The translations under genes and the position numbers were made by a program. The notes under the pieces are model-generated. The model did no database searches. It was not told the origin of the DNA and saw nothing but the letters and a program-made list of their open reading frames with translations. Shown here in pieces: positions 63,992-64,000 of a stretch of DNA of 64,000 bases; within the stretch, counting starts at the first letter, position 1, and each line of letters opens with the position of its first letter. Source of the stretch: Hymenobacter nivis (GTDB lineage: Bacteria; Bacteroidota; Bacteroidia; Cytophagales; Hymenobacteraceae); NCBI RefSeq assembly GCF_006439025.1, contig NZ_RCYZ01000001.1:682001-746000 (forward strand). The letters are read 5' to 3'.

Positions 63992-64000
63992 GCTGGGCAG

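Noticed and set aside
1..64000. CRISPR arrays, prophage or insertion sequences
   Set aside because: No regularly spaced direct repeats, transposase, integrase or phage structural genes could be found.

Overview
The window reads as a chromosomal segment of a high-GC member of the Bacteroidota, most like Hymenobacter or a close Hymenobacteraceae relative. The reasons are a SusC/SusD pair, almost no Shine-Dalgarno sequences, several TAnnTTTG-type -7 promoter elements, short LeuA, YtxH/CsbD small stress proteins, and high GC with a very frequent GGGGCC/GGGCCC motif. I see no prophage, insertion sequence, CRISPR array or rRNA. This is mostly core metabolism; the novelty lies in regulation and small accessory genes.

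Layout. 1-1.5 kb: two subunits of a xanthine-dehydrogenase-type molybdenum hydroxylase (minus, runs off the left edge). 1.6-6.4 kb: a secreted phospholipase C/nuclease-fold protein, two tRNA-Ser genes with their own promoter and terminators, a YihY membrane protein, a thioesterase, a small orphan protein and MltG. 6.5-14.8 kb: a YciO-type protein, an acyltransferase operon, WbqC, ClpC and oligopeptidase B. 14.8-21.3 kb: acyl-CoA carboxylase beta, an M42 peptidase, a BtuF-like protein converging on aroA, and aroB. 21.6-26.5 kb: a SusC/SusD pair. 26.6-29.6 kb: DAHP synthase-chorismate mutase, proline dehydrogenase and a small unknown gene. 29.7-39.9 kb: stress protein, tail-specific protease, an unknown 368-aa protein, lysS, two YtxH proteins, an N-acyltransferase, a cupin and DUF1223. 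40.0-42.6 kb: a tight operon of cytochrome b, sulfite-oxidase-fold molybdoenzyme, ECF sigma factor and zinc anti-sigma factor. 42.6-46.7 kb: secreted lipase, dienelactone hydrolase and beta-helix protein. 46.6-58.7 kb: the complete branched-chain amino acid cluster on the minus strand, leuA-leuC-leuD-leuB, then a methyltransferase-ilvD-ilvB-ilvN-ilvC-ilvA. 58.8-64 kb: a helical-repeat protein, two small secreted proteins, an MFS transporter and a two-repeat protein.

The strongest discovery is between leuB and the methyltransferase (54213-54328, minus). It has all parts of a classical transcription attenuator: an 18-codon leader peptide rich in Leu, Val and Ile, a protector hairpin, a 9-bp antiterminator whose 5' arm contains the leader stop codon, and a terminator with a U-tract. 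It would couple the ilv operon to charging of branched-chain tRNAs. Every longer gap in the same cluster also holds one large palindromic repeat, from two families.

Other notable points: an ECF sigma/zinc anti-sigma pair translationally coupled to a molybdoenzyme and its cytochrome; aroA with no ATG, GTG or TTG at its true N-terminus; two genes (lysS and btuF-like) whose GTG start lies at the same place in a dispersed AATCCGT-type repeat; and a 90-codon reading frame at 33070-33310 broken by one base in an A5 run.
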